From assembly GCF_030062155.1 (NCBI RefSeq), contig NZ_CP118267.1, forward strand, positions 496,001 to 560,000: 64,000 bases of DNA. The letters run 5' to 3'. Source of the stretch: Pantoea sp. Lij88. Lineage in GTDB: Bacteria; Pseudomonadota; Gammaproteobacteria; Enterobacterales; Enterobacteriaceae. Under the pieces are notes generated by a model. That model was not told the DNA's origin and ran no database searches. It saw only the letters and a list, made by a program, of their open reading frames with translations. Position 1 is the stretch's first letter. Every line of letters starts with the position of its first letter. Position numbers and translations under genes: made by a program. Shown here piece by piece: positions 1 to 9,519 of this stretch.

Positions 1-1
1 A

Positions 2-556
<555 letters not shown>

Positions 557-660
557 GCCAGAACCTGTTCTGACGGGCGCGGTGACGCGCCTTATGGATC
601 TCTTTGGTCGCGGTGTGCCATTGCCTGGTTCACACCGCGACCTGCAATAAGGTACGCATA

Positions 661-1599
661 ATGAAAATGAAAAAACTGGCTGCACTCTGCCTGAGTGCGG
701 CGTTACTGACAGGACACGCGCTTCCCGCCCTGGCGGAGGTCAATCTGGTGCCGCAGGATCTCTCTTCCGCACCCGTCGTCGCCCCTGAAACATTGCAACG
801 CCTGAGCTGGCAGCCGCTGGCGGCTTCTCAGACGCAGACCACAAAACTCGCCAGCAGCGGACAGACGCTGAATGCGCCTCACATTGCCGGACCGGTCGCG
901 GCTTACAGTCTGCCCGCGAATATCGGCGAACTGACGCTGACGCTGAGCAGTGAAGTGGCAAACGGTCAGGTTTTCGCGCCTAACGTGCTGGTGCTGGATG
1001 AAAACCTGCGCCCTGCGGCGTGGTTCCCCAGCCGCTACTTTACCTATCAGAAGCCGGGCGTGATGGCGGCAGATCGGCTGGAAGGGGTGATGAAACTGAC
1101 TCCGGCGCTGGGCCAGCAAAAGATCTACCTGCTGGTGTTCACCACCGACAGCGATTTGACCCGGACCACCACGCTGCTCGATCCGGCTAAAGCCTACGCC
1201 CAGGGCACCGGCCATGCCGTGCCGGATATTCCCGATCCGATCGCCAGCCACAGCCGCGAAGGCACGATTAAGCTGAAGATGCAGACCAGTTCCGGCTCCT
1301 CAATTCTGGTCGGGCCGCTGTTTGGATCATCCGGTCCGGGTGCGGTCACCGTAGGTAACGGTGCACCGGCGGCGGCTTACAGCGCAGCGCCTGCCCCTGC
1401 TCCGGCCGCAGCGCCCGCGCCAAAAGCCCGGGCGGAACCGATCATGAGCGACACCGAGCGTTACTTTAATCAGAAGATCACCCAGGCGGTGAACAGCGGC
1501 AATATCGACAAGGCGCTGAAACTGCTGGATGAAGCCGAGCGGCTGGGATCGACCTCTGCACGGCAAACCTTTATCAGTAGTGTTAAAGGCAAGGGGTGA
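661..1599 (+). CDS. malM: Maltose operon periplasmic protein MalM
   Basis: This is a 312-residue protein, close to E. coli MalM (306). The start is the ATG at 661, which gives a clean signal peptide: a KMKK basic end, a hydrophobic core and a likely cleavage after ALA at about residue 25. An open frame continues upstream to 604 but would destroy the signal peptide. The middle forms the MalM beta-rich domain. A low-complexity Pro/Ala linker runs at about residues 235-260 (APAPAPAAAPAP). It leads to a helical tail that includes a short TPR-like segment (NSGNIDKALKLLDEAERLG). MalM is a periplasmic protein of unproven biochemical role, always the last gene of the malK-lamB-malM operon. Its position directly after lamB and before a terminator fits. 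Confidence 0.94.
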   Translation: MKMKKLAALCLSAALLTGHALPALAEVNLVPQDLSSAPVVAPETLQRLSWQPLAASQTQTTKLASSGQTLNAPHIAGPVAAYSLPANIGELTLTLSSEVANGQVFAPNVLVLDENLRPAAWFPSRYFTYQKPGVMAADRLEGVMKLTPALGQQKIYLLVFTTDSDLTRTTTLLDPAKAYAQGTGHAVPDIPDPIASHSREGTIKLKMQTSSGSSILVGPLFGSSGPGAVTVGNGAPAAAYSAAPAPAPAAAPAPKARAEPIMSDTERYFNQKITQAVNSGNIDKALKLLDEAERLGSTSARQTFISSVKGKG

Positions 1600-1632
1600 A
1601 GCTGCCCCGACGCTATTGATGTTGTCCCATCT

Positions 1633-1656
1633 GGTGCGCTCTGGCGCACCTTTTTT
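1633..1656 (+). terminator. Rho-independent terminator of lamB-malM
   Basis: A perfect 7-bp stem (GGTGCGC / GCGCACC) with a TCTG tetraloop is followed directly by six T. It begins 33 bp after the malM stop codon and so ends the maltose operon. Confidence 0.9.
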
Positions 1657-1695
1657 CTTTACGGCGTTTCAGCGTGCGACAGGCGGGCAGCAGAA

Positions 1696-1733
1696 AACCC
1701 TGCTCCGGCGGTTTTCACAACCGGAGCAGGGTT
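1696..1733. terminator. 13-bp inverted repeat between malM and the yciI-like gene
   Basis: AACCCTGCTCCGG (1696-1708) is exactly complementary to 1721-1733 across a 12-base loop. The genes on either side converge here. On the minus strand the hairpin is followed by TTTTCTG, so it may end the minus-strand operon. The T-run is weak, which lowers confidence. Confidence 0.5.
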
Positions 1734-1762
1734 ATTGAGGAGCAATAAAACTCACCTGGCCG

Positions 1763-2080
1763 CTATTTTATGGAAAGGGAGACCGCCTCTTTTGCCCAGT
1801 GGCTGGCAAAAGGTTCGGCAGCGATGGCGGCAATAACGGCATCGGTTTGCACGCTGACGAGGTTATGCAGAATAAAGGGATCTTCAGAGAGCGCTATTTT
1901 AACCGCGTCGTCGTCCGGATAATTCGCCAGAATATAGCCGCCCGTTCCATCAACGCGGGGACCGGCGAAAATAATATTCCCGCTCACGATATTATCGGCG
2001 AGCCATTTTTTATGCCCCGCAGTATGGTGGGCCAGTTCATCCTGATTGTGCAGATATGTCAGCGTAATGGCATATAACAT
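1763..2080 (-). CDS. YciI-family (YCII domain) protein
   Basis: The protein has 105 residues. I chose the ATG at 2080 because an AGGAG lies 5 bases upstream. The alternative GTG at 2086 would overlap that ribosome site. The YCII domain is a small alpha/beta ferredoxin-like fold. Here it shows the usual opening (LYAITLTY...), the paired HxxWL (HKKWL) region and the motif FAGPRVDGTGGYILA. The family includes dehydrochlorinase-like enzymes and domains attached to other enzymes, but most members have no known reaction, so function is unassigned. It is the last gene of a likely three-gene operon. Its Shine-Dalgarno sequence overlaps the azoR stop codon (9 bp gap), which suggests coupled translation. 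Confidence 0.85.
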   Translation of the reverse strand: MLYAITLTYLHNQDELAHHTAGHKKWLADNIVSGNIIFAGPRVDGTGGYILANYPDDDAVKIALSEDPFILHNLVSVQTDAVIAAIAAEPFASHWAKEAVSLSIK

Positions 2081-2089
2081 GGTCACTCC

Positions 2090-2713
2090 TTAATTAACGG
2101 CGGCCACGATGTCAGAAACGGCATTCAGCGCCCGTTCAATTTCGTGCTGGCGGATATCGTCAGATTTGGACGCACCCTCGGCGCGAATAAAATGAATCTT
2201 ATCAATGCCGAGAAAACCGAAATACGCGCTGAGATAGCGCTCCTGGAAATCCATTGAGGCAAAGGGGCCGTTTTCATAAAACCCGCCCCGCGCTGAGGCG
2301 ACGATCACGGTTCGTCCGCCTGCCAGCCCGACCGGGCCTTTTTCGGTATAGCGAAAGGTTTTACCCGGCTGAGCCAGACGATCCAGCCAGGCTTTGAGCT
2401 GAGTAGGAACCGAAAAGTTGTACATCGGCGCACCTATCACAATGATGTCGCTGGCCATAAATTCGTTGACCAGCGCATCCGATAAGCGATGCTGGTTTTG
2501 CGTCTCTTCATCCGCGTCGTTAACACCCAGCGGCCTGAACCCCTGAGCAATACTGGCGGTTAAATGCGGTATGGCATCTTCTGTAAGGTCGCGATAGTGA
2601 ATGCGGGCATTGCTGTCCCGCGCCTGGAGCTGCCGGACAATTTCCGCCGATAATAAGCGCGTAACCGACTTCCCCTCTAAAATACTGGAATCAAGATGAA
2701 GAATAACTGACAT
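2090..2713 (-). CDS. azoR: FMN-dependent NADH-azoreductase / quinone reductase
   Basis: The protein has 207 residues (E. coli AzoR has 201) with a flavodoxin-like fold. Visible family marks are an N-terminal LHLDSSILEGKSVTR phosphate-binding segment, GAPMYNFSVPTQLKAWLD in the FMN-binding middle, and a SARGG segment before the C-terminal part. AzoR uses NADH and FMN to reduce azo dyes and, more relevantly, quinones by two electrons in the cytoplasm, which protects against thiol stress. It lies between a secreted-type alpha/beta hydrolase gene (45 bp upstream) and a yciI-like gene (9 bp downstream) on the same strand. All three are probably co-transcribed from the promoter region facing the GlxA-type regulator. 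Confidence 0.92.
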   Translation of the reverse strand: MSVILHLDSSILEGKSVTRLLSAEIVRQLQARDSNARIHYRDLTEDAIPHLTASIAQGFRPLGVNDADEETQNQHRLSDALVNEFMASDIIVIGAPMYNFSVPTQLKAWLDRLAQPGKTFRYTEKGPVGLAGGRTVIVASARGGFYENGPFASMDFQERYLSAYFGFLGIDKIHFIRAEGASKSDDIRQHEIERALNAVSDIVAAVN

Positions 2714-2758
2714 GAATCCTCCTGGTGCAGGCGTAGTAATAACTCAATGAGCTGAACG

Positions 2759-3514
2759 TTAATTCAGGCTTTTTGCTGCTTTTGCAATAAAACGGGCAAC
2801 GTCGTCGGGATGCGAAATAAGTGAAAGATGGCTGGAGCGAAGGGTTTTCGTTTCAGAGCTTGTCTGGGCCACTATTTTTTTCTGCACGCTATAAGGCAGG
2901 GCATTATCATTCTGGGTCAGCAGATACCAGGTGGGTTTATTTCGCCAGGCCGCCTGCTTAATTTTGTCATTAAACGCACGGGCCGCGATGGGCTGCTGAA
3001 CCGCTGCCAGCTGCTGCACTTTGTCTGCTGCGACGTCTGCCGCCATGACGTGCTGAAATGCCGCCGGGCTGTCGAGCCAGATCAGGCCGTGCGGGTCTGG
3101 CGTCATACCCTCCATCGGGCTGCCCAGGCGGGTTAACAGATCGCTGACCGATTCACCGCTGTCGGGCACCAGCGCCGAGAGATAGACGATCCCCCGCACC
3201 TTTTCATTGTTGCCCGCCTGCGTCACCACGGCACCCGCCCAGGAGTGTCCCACCAGCAGAACGTCGCCGTGCTGACGGGCGATAACCCGCTCGGTGGCGT
3301 CAACATCGTCCTGCAGTGAGGTCAGGGGATTCTGCACCGCTGTGACGTGATAGCCTTTAGCCTGCAGACGTTCAATAACCGCAGACCAGGATGAACCATC
3401 GGCAAATGCGCCATGCACCAGCACGATGTTAGTGATGCCTTGTGCATTGACCATTCCGGGCGCGCTCATCAGAGCGGAGAGGGTGATGGCGCAGAGTGAT
3501 CGAAAGAGCTTCAT
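2759..3514 (-). CDS. Alpha/beta hydrolase with signal peptide
   Basis: The protein has 251 residues when started at the ATG at 3514, where an AAGGA lies about 10 bases upstream. Longer in-frame starts up to 3712 would run into the divergent gene. Residues 1-24 form a signal peptide ending VNA, so the mature enzyme is likely periplasmic or secreted. The core shows LVHGAFADGSSW (oxyanion region), the nucleophile elbow GHSWAG with Ser91, and a C-terminal SSHLSLISHP with the likely catalytic His. This pattern belongs to a common esterase-like group (AB_hydrolase_6). The substrate is unknown. It is the first gene of the operon with azoR and the yciI-like gene, and is divergent from a GlxA-type regulator that probably controls it. 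Confidence 0.88.
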   Translation of the reverse strand: MKLFRSLCAITLSALMSAPGMVNAQGITNIVLVHGAFADGSSWSAVIERLQAKGYHVTAVQNPLTSLQDDVDATERVIARQHGDVLLVGHSWAGAVVTQAGNNEKVRGIVYLSALVPDSGESVSDLLTRLGSPMEGMTPDPHGLIWLDSPAAFQHVMAADVAADKVQQLAAVQQPIAARAFNDKIKQAAWRNKPTWYLLTQNDNALPYSVQKKIVAQTSSETKTLRSSHLSLISHPDDVARFIAKAAKSLN

Positions 3515-3667
3515 TAATTCTGTTTCCTTCCGGTATCTTTTGCAGTGAGGAGGGGGTGTATCTGGCCCCTGCTGTGTTGAATCCAGTGTAAGCTGCGGCC
3601 TGGCGTTGAGTAAGGTGAGAAGAGGGACTATAAGCATGCAAAAAACGACAAAACGGATCGCCTGTTC

Positions 3668-4684
3668 ATGACGATACGCATCGCAATCATTGCGCTTGAA
3701 GGAAGCCTGCACTCGTCGATCTCAGGTTTGTCCGACATGTTCTGGATTACCCGTCAGGCCATGCAAAGCCAGCCAGAACAGTCCACCGGGACGGCAGGAA
3801 ACCTGTTTGATGTGCAGATCGTCAGTGCCGACGGTGCCCCGGTGCGGGATGCGCAGGGACGGATGATCACCGTGGATTGTGCTTTTGCCGCCGCAGGCCA
3901 GCCAGATATCGTCATCGCGACCGGCATGGCGCTGGGCGCGGATCGCCTGCCGGTTCATATGCCCGGTTTTGTCCAGGCCGCGGGCTGGATCAGGCAGCAG
4001 TATGAGCGGGGCGCCAGAGTGGCAGGTGCCTGCGCCGGGGCATTGCTGCTGGGCGAGGCGGGCCTGTTAAATGGCAAACACTGCACCACAACCTGGTGGC
4101 TGTTCCATACCCTGCAGCAACGTTATCCGGCCGCGAAACCGGTGTGGGGCAAGGCGATGGAAGAGGACGGGCGCGTGCTGACGACCGGCGGGCCGCTGTC
4201 GTGGGTGAGCGTGGCGCTGCAGATCATCCGTCGTGAAGCGGGTGGTGACATTGCCAGACTCACCGCAGACATGGCCGTGGCCGACAGCCAGCCCCTGTCA
4301 CAGCAGGTCTATGCGCCACCGGGTTTCGTCAACACCCGCCATCCTTTGCTGATGCGCGCAGAAGAGATTATTCGTTATCGCAATCCCGCCATTACCGCCG
4401 AAATGCTGGCGGCCGCTCTGCACACTACTGAGCGCACTCTGCAGCGCAGACTCAAAGCACTGACCCAGGAGACGCCGAAAGCCTTTATTACGCGGGTGCG
4501 GATTGAGTCCGCCTGTGTGTTGCTGGCCAACCCGCAGGCCAACATCCGGGAAGTGGCTGCTGAATGTGGCTACAAAGAGGATACGGCGTTTCGCAAGGCG
4601 TTCACCCAGACGCTCGGCATGACGCCGGTGCAGTATCGAAAATGGATCACGGAGAGAAACGCCGGGACCGGCAGGCCGATCTGA
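3668..4684 (+). CDS. GlxA-family transcriptional regulator (DJ-1/PfpI domain plus AraC HTH)
   Basis: The protein has 338 residues. Residues about 3-175 form a DJ-1/PfpI-like domain with a Cys122 in AGACAGALLLGEAG at the position of the family's nucleophile-elbow cysteine. Residues about 225-325 carry two AraC-type helix-turn-helix units (AEMLAAALHTTERTLQRRL and IREVAAECGYKEDTAFRKAF) followed by the typical GMTPVQYRK ending. Such proteins are ligand-sensing activators or repressors of adjacent detoxification genes. The start codon is 153 bp from the divergent hydrolase-azoR-yciI operon, which is the obvious target. The effector is unknown. The nearby malQ gene converges from the other side, with a weak imperfect GC hairpin between them. 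Confidence 0.9.
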   Translation: MTIRIAIIALEGSLHSSISGLSDMFWITRQAMQSQPEQSTGTAGNLFDVQIVSADGAPVRDAQGRMITVDCAFAAAGQPDIVIATGMALGADRLPVHMPGFVQAAGWIRQQYERGARVAGACAGALLLGEAGLLNGKHCTTTWWLFHTLQQRYPAAKPVWGKAMEEDGRVLTTGGPLSWVSVALQIIRREAGGDIARLTADMAVADSQPLSQQVYAPPGFVNTRHPLLMRAEEIIRYRNPAITAEMLAAALHTTERTLQRRLKALTQETPKAFITRVRIESACVLLANPQANIREVAAECGYKEDTAFRKAFTQTLGMTPVQYRKWITERNAGTGRPI

Positions 4685-4751
4685 TGCTGGCGGCGCACGC
4701 CCTCCCTGGCGCGCGCTGGCTTGGCTTTATGGTGTACTGAAGCGCTCCGCC

Positions 4752-6827
4752 TCAGTTCTGCACTGACCGCCTGCGGCGTGCCGTCAGATCCCGCAACAAC
4801 GTCCCGGTTTCCGTATCGCCGAACAGCGTGTCAACATCGACGCTCAGCTTGCGACGCCAGTTCGGATACTCGTCGCTGGTGCCGGGAATATTCACCGGCG
4901 CGGCCATATCCAGCCAGTCCTCCGGTTGCAGACCCAGCAGGGCGCTGTGGCTGTCCGCCAGATAGCGCTGCATCGCCCGGTTTAATGCTTTGCTCATGCC
5001 GGTTCGGCGTGCATCGCGGCCGGCACGTTTCGGGAGCGCGCCGACCCGATGCAGACTATTCAGCAGCGCCTGTTTCGCCCGGAGTCGATCCTGATACAGT
5101 CCGGCCAGCACCACTTTGTCCGGATAGAGACCGAGTTGCGCGCCGGTGGTCAGATCGTCACTTTGCCACCAGCCGCGCAGCGTCGGGAGATCGTGCGTGG
5201 TGGCGACGGCCATCGCCTGCCGGGGCCAGCTGGCGGGCGGACGAAAACCGGCTTCTGAGGTCTGTTCGAACCAGAGCACTTTGTAGGAGTAAACCCCGCC
5301 ATCCCGCAGCTTATCGACAATCGCTTCCGGCACGGTGCCAAGGTCTTCGCCAATCACCATGCAGCGATGGCGCTGGCTTTCCAGCGCCAGAATCGCCAGC
5401 AGATCGTCGATAGGATAGTGCACATAAGCCCCGTGCATCGCGCTTTCACCGGCCGGGATCCACCATAGCCGCATCAGCGCCATCACATGGTCGATACGCA
5501 GCGCGCCGCAGTGGCGCATATTGGCGCGCAGCAGGGCGATCCACGGCTCCCAGGCACGCTGACGCATCACCTGCGGATCCATGGGCGGCAATCCCCAGTC
5601 CTGGCCGCGCGGGCCGAGGATATCGGGCGGCGCACCGATGCTGGCATCCATGCAGTAAAGATCCCGTTCGCTCCAGGTCTCTGCGCCACCCTGCGCGACG
5701 CCTACCGCCAGATCGCGGTAAAGGCCAATCGGCATCTTCTGCTGCTGGCAGCTGTTCCAGCAGCTTTCAAACTGCTGAGCGGCCAGCCACTGTAGCCAGA
5801 GCCAGAAGCGCACCTGATCCTGATGCTGTTTCAAAAAGTCCTGCACCGCCGGGCTGCCGGGATTGTGCAACGCCTCCGGCCACACCGGCCAGCCCCAGCG
5901 CCCGCTATCCTGCGCCATCTGGTCGGCATGCAGCGCATCAAACAGCGCCTGATGCAGCAGGCTTTCGCCTCCTTCACGGATAAATGCGTTAAATGCCTGC
6001 ACCTCAGGATCGGCGGCGTCACGCTGGGTAAACTGCGGCCACGCCAGGCTCAGCGCCTGAATTTTCAGCCGGGTTACCGCCGCATAATCGACCCATTCGG
6101 CTGCGCGTGCCTGCGCCAGCATCTGCTGCGTTTCCGTCTGTTGCCACCAGGCCTGCGCGGCGGTGCTCAACTGGAAGTCAGGCACGGCGCTCACATCAAT
6201 GTAGATCACATTGAGCCAGCGCCGTGACGAAGGGCTGTAAGGGCTGGCGCTCTCCGGGCTGGAGGGAAACAGCGCATGGATGGGGTTAAGACCGATAAAC
6301 GCGCCGCCGCGCGCGGCCACTTCCGGCAGCATCCGGCGCAGATCGCCAAAGTCGCCGATGCCCCAGTTCTGCGCCGAGCGCAGGGTATAAAGCTGCACGC
6401 AGGCGCCCCACAGCGATTCACCCGCCAGCAGTGCCGGTGGTTCATAACAGCGGGCCGGGGCAATGATCACCCGGCACGCCCACTGCAGCGCGCCCTGTTG
6501 CAGGGTCAGCTGATGATAGCCTTCGGGCAGCGGCGGCAGATGCAGCGGTTGCGCGGGCTGGCAGCGACCCGAGCTGATCTCACCCGCCTCGCTGGTGAGG
6601 TGCCAGTGGGCATCATCACTCAGCTGGGGCGACAGGCTCAGCAGTTCGCCGCTGCGAAAAATCACCACCGGTGGCAACGGCGTGCTCAGCGGATTCGGAG
6701 GCTGCATCACCGCCAGCAAACGCTGGCGGGTCTGGCTCGTTATCGCCTGCGGCTTGCCGTGAGCATTGATATACTCAGCGGCAATACCCGCCAGGGAAAA
6801 ATCATCCATAACCGGATCTCTTTTCAT
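4752..6827 (-). CDS. malQ: 4-alpha-glucanotransferase (amylomaltase) MalQ
   Basis: The protein has 691 residues (E. coli MalQ has 694). The start is the ATG at 6827, preceded by AAGGA with a 7-base spacing. The N-terminal NYINAHGKPQ-like motif (EYINAHGKPQAI) is conserved. Glycoside hydrolase family 77 marks are present in order: the RIDHVMALMRLWW block with the nucleophile Asp, VIGEDLGTVP with the acid/base Glu, and TTHDLPTLRGWW with the transition-state Asp. The enzyme disproportionates maltodextrins in the cytoplasm, releasing glucose and longer chains that MalP can attack. It lies 8 bp after malP and so is co-transcribed with it under MalT control. Confidence 0.96.
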   Translation of the reverse strand: MKRDPVMDDFSLAGIAAEYINAHGKPQAITSQTRQRLLAVMQPPNPLSTPLPPVVIFRSGELLSLSPQLSDDAHWHLTSEAGEISSGRCQPAQPLHLPPLPEGYHQLTLQQGALQWACRVIIAPARCYEPPALLAGESLWGACVQLYTLRSAQNWGIGDFGDLRRMLPEVAARGGAFIGLNPIHALFPSSPESASPYSPSSRRWLNVIYIDVSAVPDFQLSTAAQAWWQQTETQQMLAQARAAEWVDYAAVTRLKIQALSLAWPQFTQRDAADPEVQAFNAFIREGGESLLHQALFDALHADQMAQDSGRWGWPVWPEALHNPGSPAVQDFLKQHQDQVRFWLWLQWLAAQQFESCWNSCQQQKMPIGLYRDLAVGVAQGGAETWSERDLYCMDASIGAPPDILGPRGQDWGLPPMDPQVMRQRAWEPWIALLRANMRHCGALRIDHVMALMRLWWIPAGESAMHGAYVHYPIDDLLAILALESQRHRCMVIGEDLGTVPEAIVDKLRDGGVYSYKVLWFEQTSEAGFRPPASWPRQAMAVATTHDLPTLRGWWQSDDLTTGAQLGLYPDKVVLAGLYQDRLRAKQALLNSLHRVGALPKRAGRDARRTGMSKALNRAMQRYLADSHSALLGLQPEDWLDMAAPVNIPGTSDEYPNWRRKLSVDVDTLFGDTETGTLLRDLTARRRRSVQN

Positions 6828-6835
6828 GGCGTTCC

Positions 6836-9238
6836 TTAGCGTTTCGCTTGCCAGATGTGCTGCTGGTAATCGCGGATGGCGCGATCGGAGCTGAACATGC
6901 CACAGCGAGCGGTATTGAGGATGGTGGCACGCGTCCAGGCCTCCTGATCGCTCCACAGCCGTTCCACCTGCGCCTGCGCGTCCAGGTAGGGCTGGAAGTC
7001 AGCCAGCACCAGATAAGGATCGCCGCCTTCCGGGCCGAGGCTGTGCAGCATCGCGTCAAAGGCGTGGAGATCACCCTGGCTGAAGGTGCCATCTTCCAGC
7101 GCCTGTAACACCTGATTAAGCTGCGGATCTTTTTTGCGCCACTTGTCCGGCGCATAGCCGCCCGCTTTTAACGCCACCACCTGTTCCACGGTATGCCCGA
7201 AGATAAAGATATTTTCACTGCCGACCTGCTCGGCGATCTCGACGTTTGCCCCATCCAGCGTGCCGATGGTCAGCGCACCGTTAAGCGCCAGCTTCATGTT
7301 ACCGGTGCCGGAGGCCTCTTTACCGGCGGTAGAGATCTGTTCAGACAGGTCAGCGGCCGGAATCAGCCGCTCGGCGACGGAGACGTTGTAATCGGGAATG
7401 AACACCACTTTCAGGCGGTTGCCGATGCGTGGATCCTGATTGATCACCTCTGCCACTTTGTTGATGGCATAGATGATGTTTTTCGCCAGCGCATAGCCCG
7501 GTGCAGCTTTGGCACCAAACAGCACCACGCGCGGCGCGCGGTTCGCCTGCGGATCGATGACCAGCGTCTGCCACAGCGCAATGATGTGCAGCAGGCTCAG
7601 ATGCTGACGTTTGTACTCATGCAGGCGCTTAATCTGCACATCAAACAGCGCGGTAGGGTCGATCTCAATGCCGGTCCGGGTTTTGATCCAGCCGACCAGC
7701 GCCTGTTTGTTCTGCTGCTTGATGGCGCGATACTCTGCGCGGAAGGCGGCGTCATCGGCAAAGGCTTCCAGTCCCTGCAGGGCATCAAGATCGTTCAGCC
7801 AGGGCTTTGTCAGCGTGCGGGTGATCAGCGCACTGAGTGCCGGGTTGCACTGATTAATCCAGCGGCGCGGCGTAATGCCGTTAGTGACGTTATGGAATTT
7901 CTCCGGCCACATCTGGTGATATTCCGGGAAGAGATCCTGCACCACCAGTTTCGAGTGCAGCGCCGCCACACCATTGACCGCGAAGCCGCTGGTGACGCAG
8001 AGGTTAGCCATCCGCAGCTGGTTATTGTGCACCAGCGCCAGTTTCGCCCATTTCGCCTCATCATCCGGCCAGCGTGCCGCAACGGCCGCCTTAAGCTGCG
8101 CGTTCAGGGTGTTGATAATCATCATATGGCGCGGCAGCAGGCTGCGCACCAGCCGCACATCCCAGCACTCCAGCGCTTCCGGCATCAGGGTGTGGTTCGT
8201 GTAGGCAAAGGTGTGCCGGGTGATCTGCCAGGCATGCTCCCAGCTCAGCTGATGCTCATCCAGCAGCAGCCGCATTAACTCCGGGATCGCCAGCGTCGGA
8301 TGGGTGTCGTTAAGCTGGATCACTTCGTGATCGGCCAGGGTTTCGATGCGGCGTCCGGCCAGATGATGGCGACGGAGGATGTCAGCCAGCGCACAGGCGC
8401 ACTGGAAATATTGCTGCATCAGACGCAGTTTTTTACCGTTCTGATGATTGTCATTGGGGTAGAGCACTTTGGTGAGTTTTTCTGCATCAATGCCCTGTTG
8501 CTCGGCACGCAGAAAATCACCGTCGTTAAAGCGGCTGAGGTTAAATGGCTGAGCATGCTTCGCCTGCCACAAACGCAGTGGCTGGCTGATGCCGTTTTCA
8601 AAACCAACTACCGGCAGATCCCAGGCTTCACCGATCAGCTCAAACGCCGGTTGCCACTGTGGCTGACCCGCCACCGTCACCACCTTGCCGCCCAGTCCGA
8701 CACGGACGTTAAGTGCGGCGTTATGGTTAAACCACGGGTAGCAATCGCGCTGCCAGTCATCCGGGCCTTCTACCTGCGCACCCTGTTCGAAACGCTGGCG
8801 GAACAGCCCGTACTGATAGTTCAGGCCGTAGCCGGTTGCAGGCTGGCCCACATTCGCCATCGAATCCAGGAAACAGGCCGCCAGACGACCGAGGCCGCCG
8901 TTGCCCAGCGCCGGATCGGTTTCGTTTTCCAGCACGTCGGTCAGTGAAATATTCCAGGCAGAGAGCGCGTCGTTAACCGCGTCATACCAGCCCAGATTCA
9001 GCAGGTTGTTGCCGGTCAGGCGGCCGATTAAAAACTCCATCGACAGGTAGTTAACGTGACGCAGTTCTGTCGCGGCCGGCGGAGCAGGCTGCGCGGCCAG
9101 CATATCGGCCAGCGCACCGCTGAGTGCCTGCCACCACTGTGCAGGGGTCATCTCCTGCGCATCGCGCAGGCCAAAACGCTGCCACTGACGTGTCAGGGCA
9201 GCATTGAACTGAATCGGGTTGAAGTCGGGCTGTGTCAT
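6836..9238 (-). CDS. malP: Maltodextrin phosphorylase MalP
   Basis: The protein has 800 residues (E. coli MalP has 797). I chose the ATG at 9238, with AGGA upstream and the N-terminus MTQPDF aligned to the E. coli protein. A longer frame to 9319 would cross the promoter region. It is a GT35 glycogen/maltodextrin phosphorylase. The pyridoxal-phosphate lysine lies in EASGTGNMK near the C-terminal third, and [14 protein letters not shown] marks the N-terminal active-site region. It cleaves maltodextrins with phosphate to glucose-1-phosphate in the cytoplasm. It is the first gene of malPQ and is divergent from malT, its activator, with probable MalT boxes between. Confidence 0.97.
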   Translation of the reverse strand: MTQPDFNPIQFNAALTRQWQRFGLRDAQEMTPAQWWQALSGALADMLAAQPAPPAATELRHVNYLSMEFLIGRLTGNNLLNLGWYDAVNDALSAWNISLTDVLENETDPALGNGGLGRLAACFLDSMANVGQPATGYGLNYQYGLFRQRFEQGAQVEGPDDWQRDCYPWFNHNAALNVRVGLGGKVVTVAGQPQWQPAFELIGEAWDLPVVGFENGISQPLRLWQAKHAQPFNLSRFNDGDFLRAEQQGIDAEKLTKVLYPNDNHQNGKKLRLMQQYFQCACALADILRRHHLAGRRIETLADHEVIQLNDTHPTLAIPELMRLLLDEHQLSWEHAWQITRHTFAYTNHTLMPEALECWDVRLVRSLLPRHMMIINTLNAQLKAAVAARWPDDEAKWAKLALVHNNQLRMANLCVTSGFAVNGVAALHSKLVVQDLFPEYHQMWPEKFHNVTNGITPRRWINQCNPALSALITRTLTKPWLNDLDALQGLEAFADDAAFRAEYRAIKQQNKQALVGWIKTRTGIEIDPTALFDVQIKRLHEYKRQHLSLLHIIALWQTLVIDPQANRAPRVVLFGAKAAPGYALAKNIIYAINKVAEVINQDPRIGNRLKVVFIPDYNVSVAERLIPAADLSEQISTAGKEASGTGNMKLALNGALTIGTLDGANVEIAEQVGSENIFIFGHTVEQVVALKAGGYAPDKWRKKDPQLNQVLQALEDGTFSQGDLHAFDAMLHSLGPEGGDPYLVLADFQPYLDAQAQVERLWSDQEAWTRATILNTARCGMFSSDRAIRDYQQHIWQAKR

Positions 9239-9304
9239 GGTTATGTCCTGTAAAAACAGAAAGTAGGTCAATGTGACGACAGTCTGCCCGTGCGGAAACG
9301 CGCG

Positions 9305-9360
9305 CTCATCCTCCTGCAAAGAATTAGGGCAGGAGGATAGGGAGGGTGGAGAGGATGAGG
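9305..9360. promoter_or_regulatory. Probable MalT-binding region upstream of malP
   Basis: The gap between malP and malT holds several copies of a GGATGAG-like core, close to the MalT box GGGGA(T/G)GAGG. On the plus strand there is GAGGATGAGG (9351-9360) and GGAGGATAGG (9332-9341). On the minus strand there is GGAGGATGAG (9305-9314). The grouping about 65-120 bp upstream of the malP start fits an activated promoter. The exact box register and the malT promoter itself are not resolved by eye. Confidence 0.6.
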
Positions 9361-9519
9361 CTTTTCCTAAATCATTGAAGGAGTGTGATAGCGCACGCTT
9401 TTGTAAAGTTTAGTTAATGGGTTTGCTTGCATTCATCAGACGAAATGCTGAACCTGTGTAAGGAATAATTACGAAGCGTAAAATAATGATGCGCTCGACG
9501 AATGGAGAAACGCGCGCCC

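Noticed and set aside
4690..4722. GC-rich hairpin between the GlxA-type gene and malQ as a terminator
   Set aside because: The stem has a mismatch and is followed by mixed sequence, so I could not support it.
7193..8278. A 361-codon open frame on the plus strand inside malP
   Set aside because: It lies wholly antisense to a clearly conserved gene, has no recognisable domain, and such long antisense frames are expected in GC-rich coding DNA.
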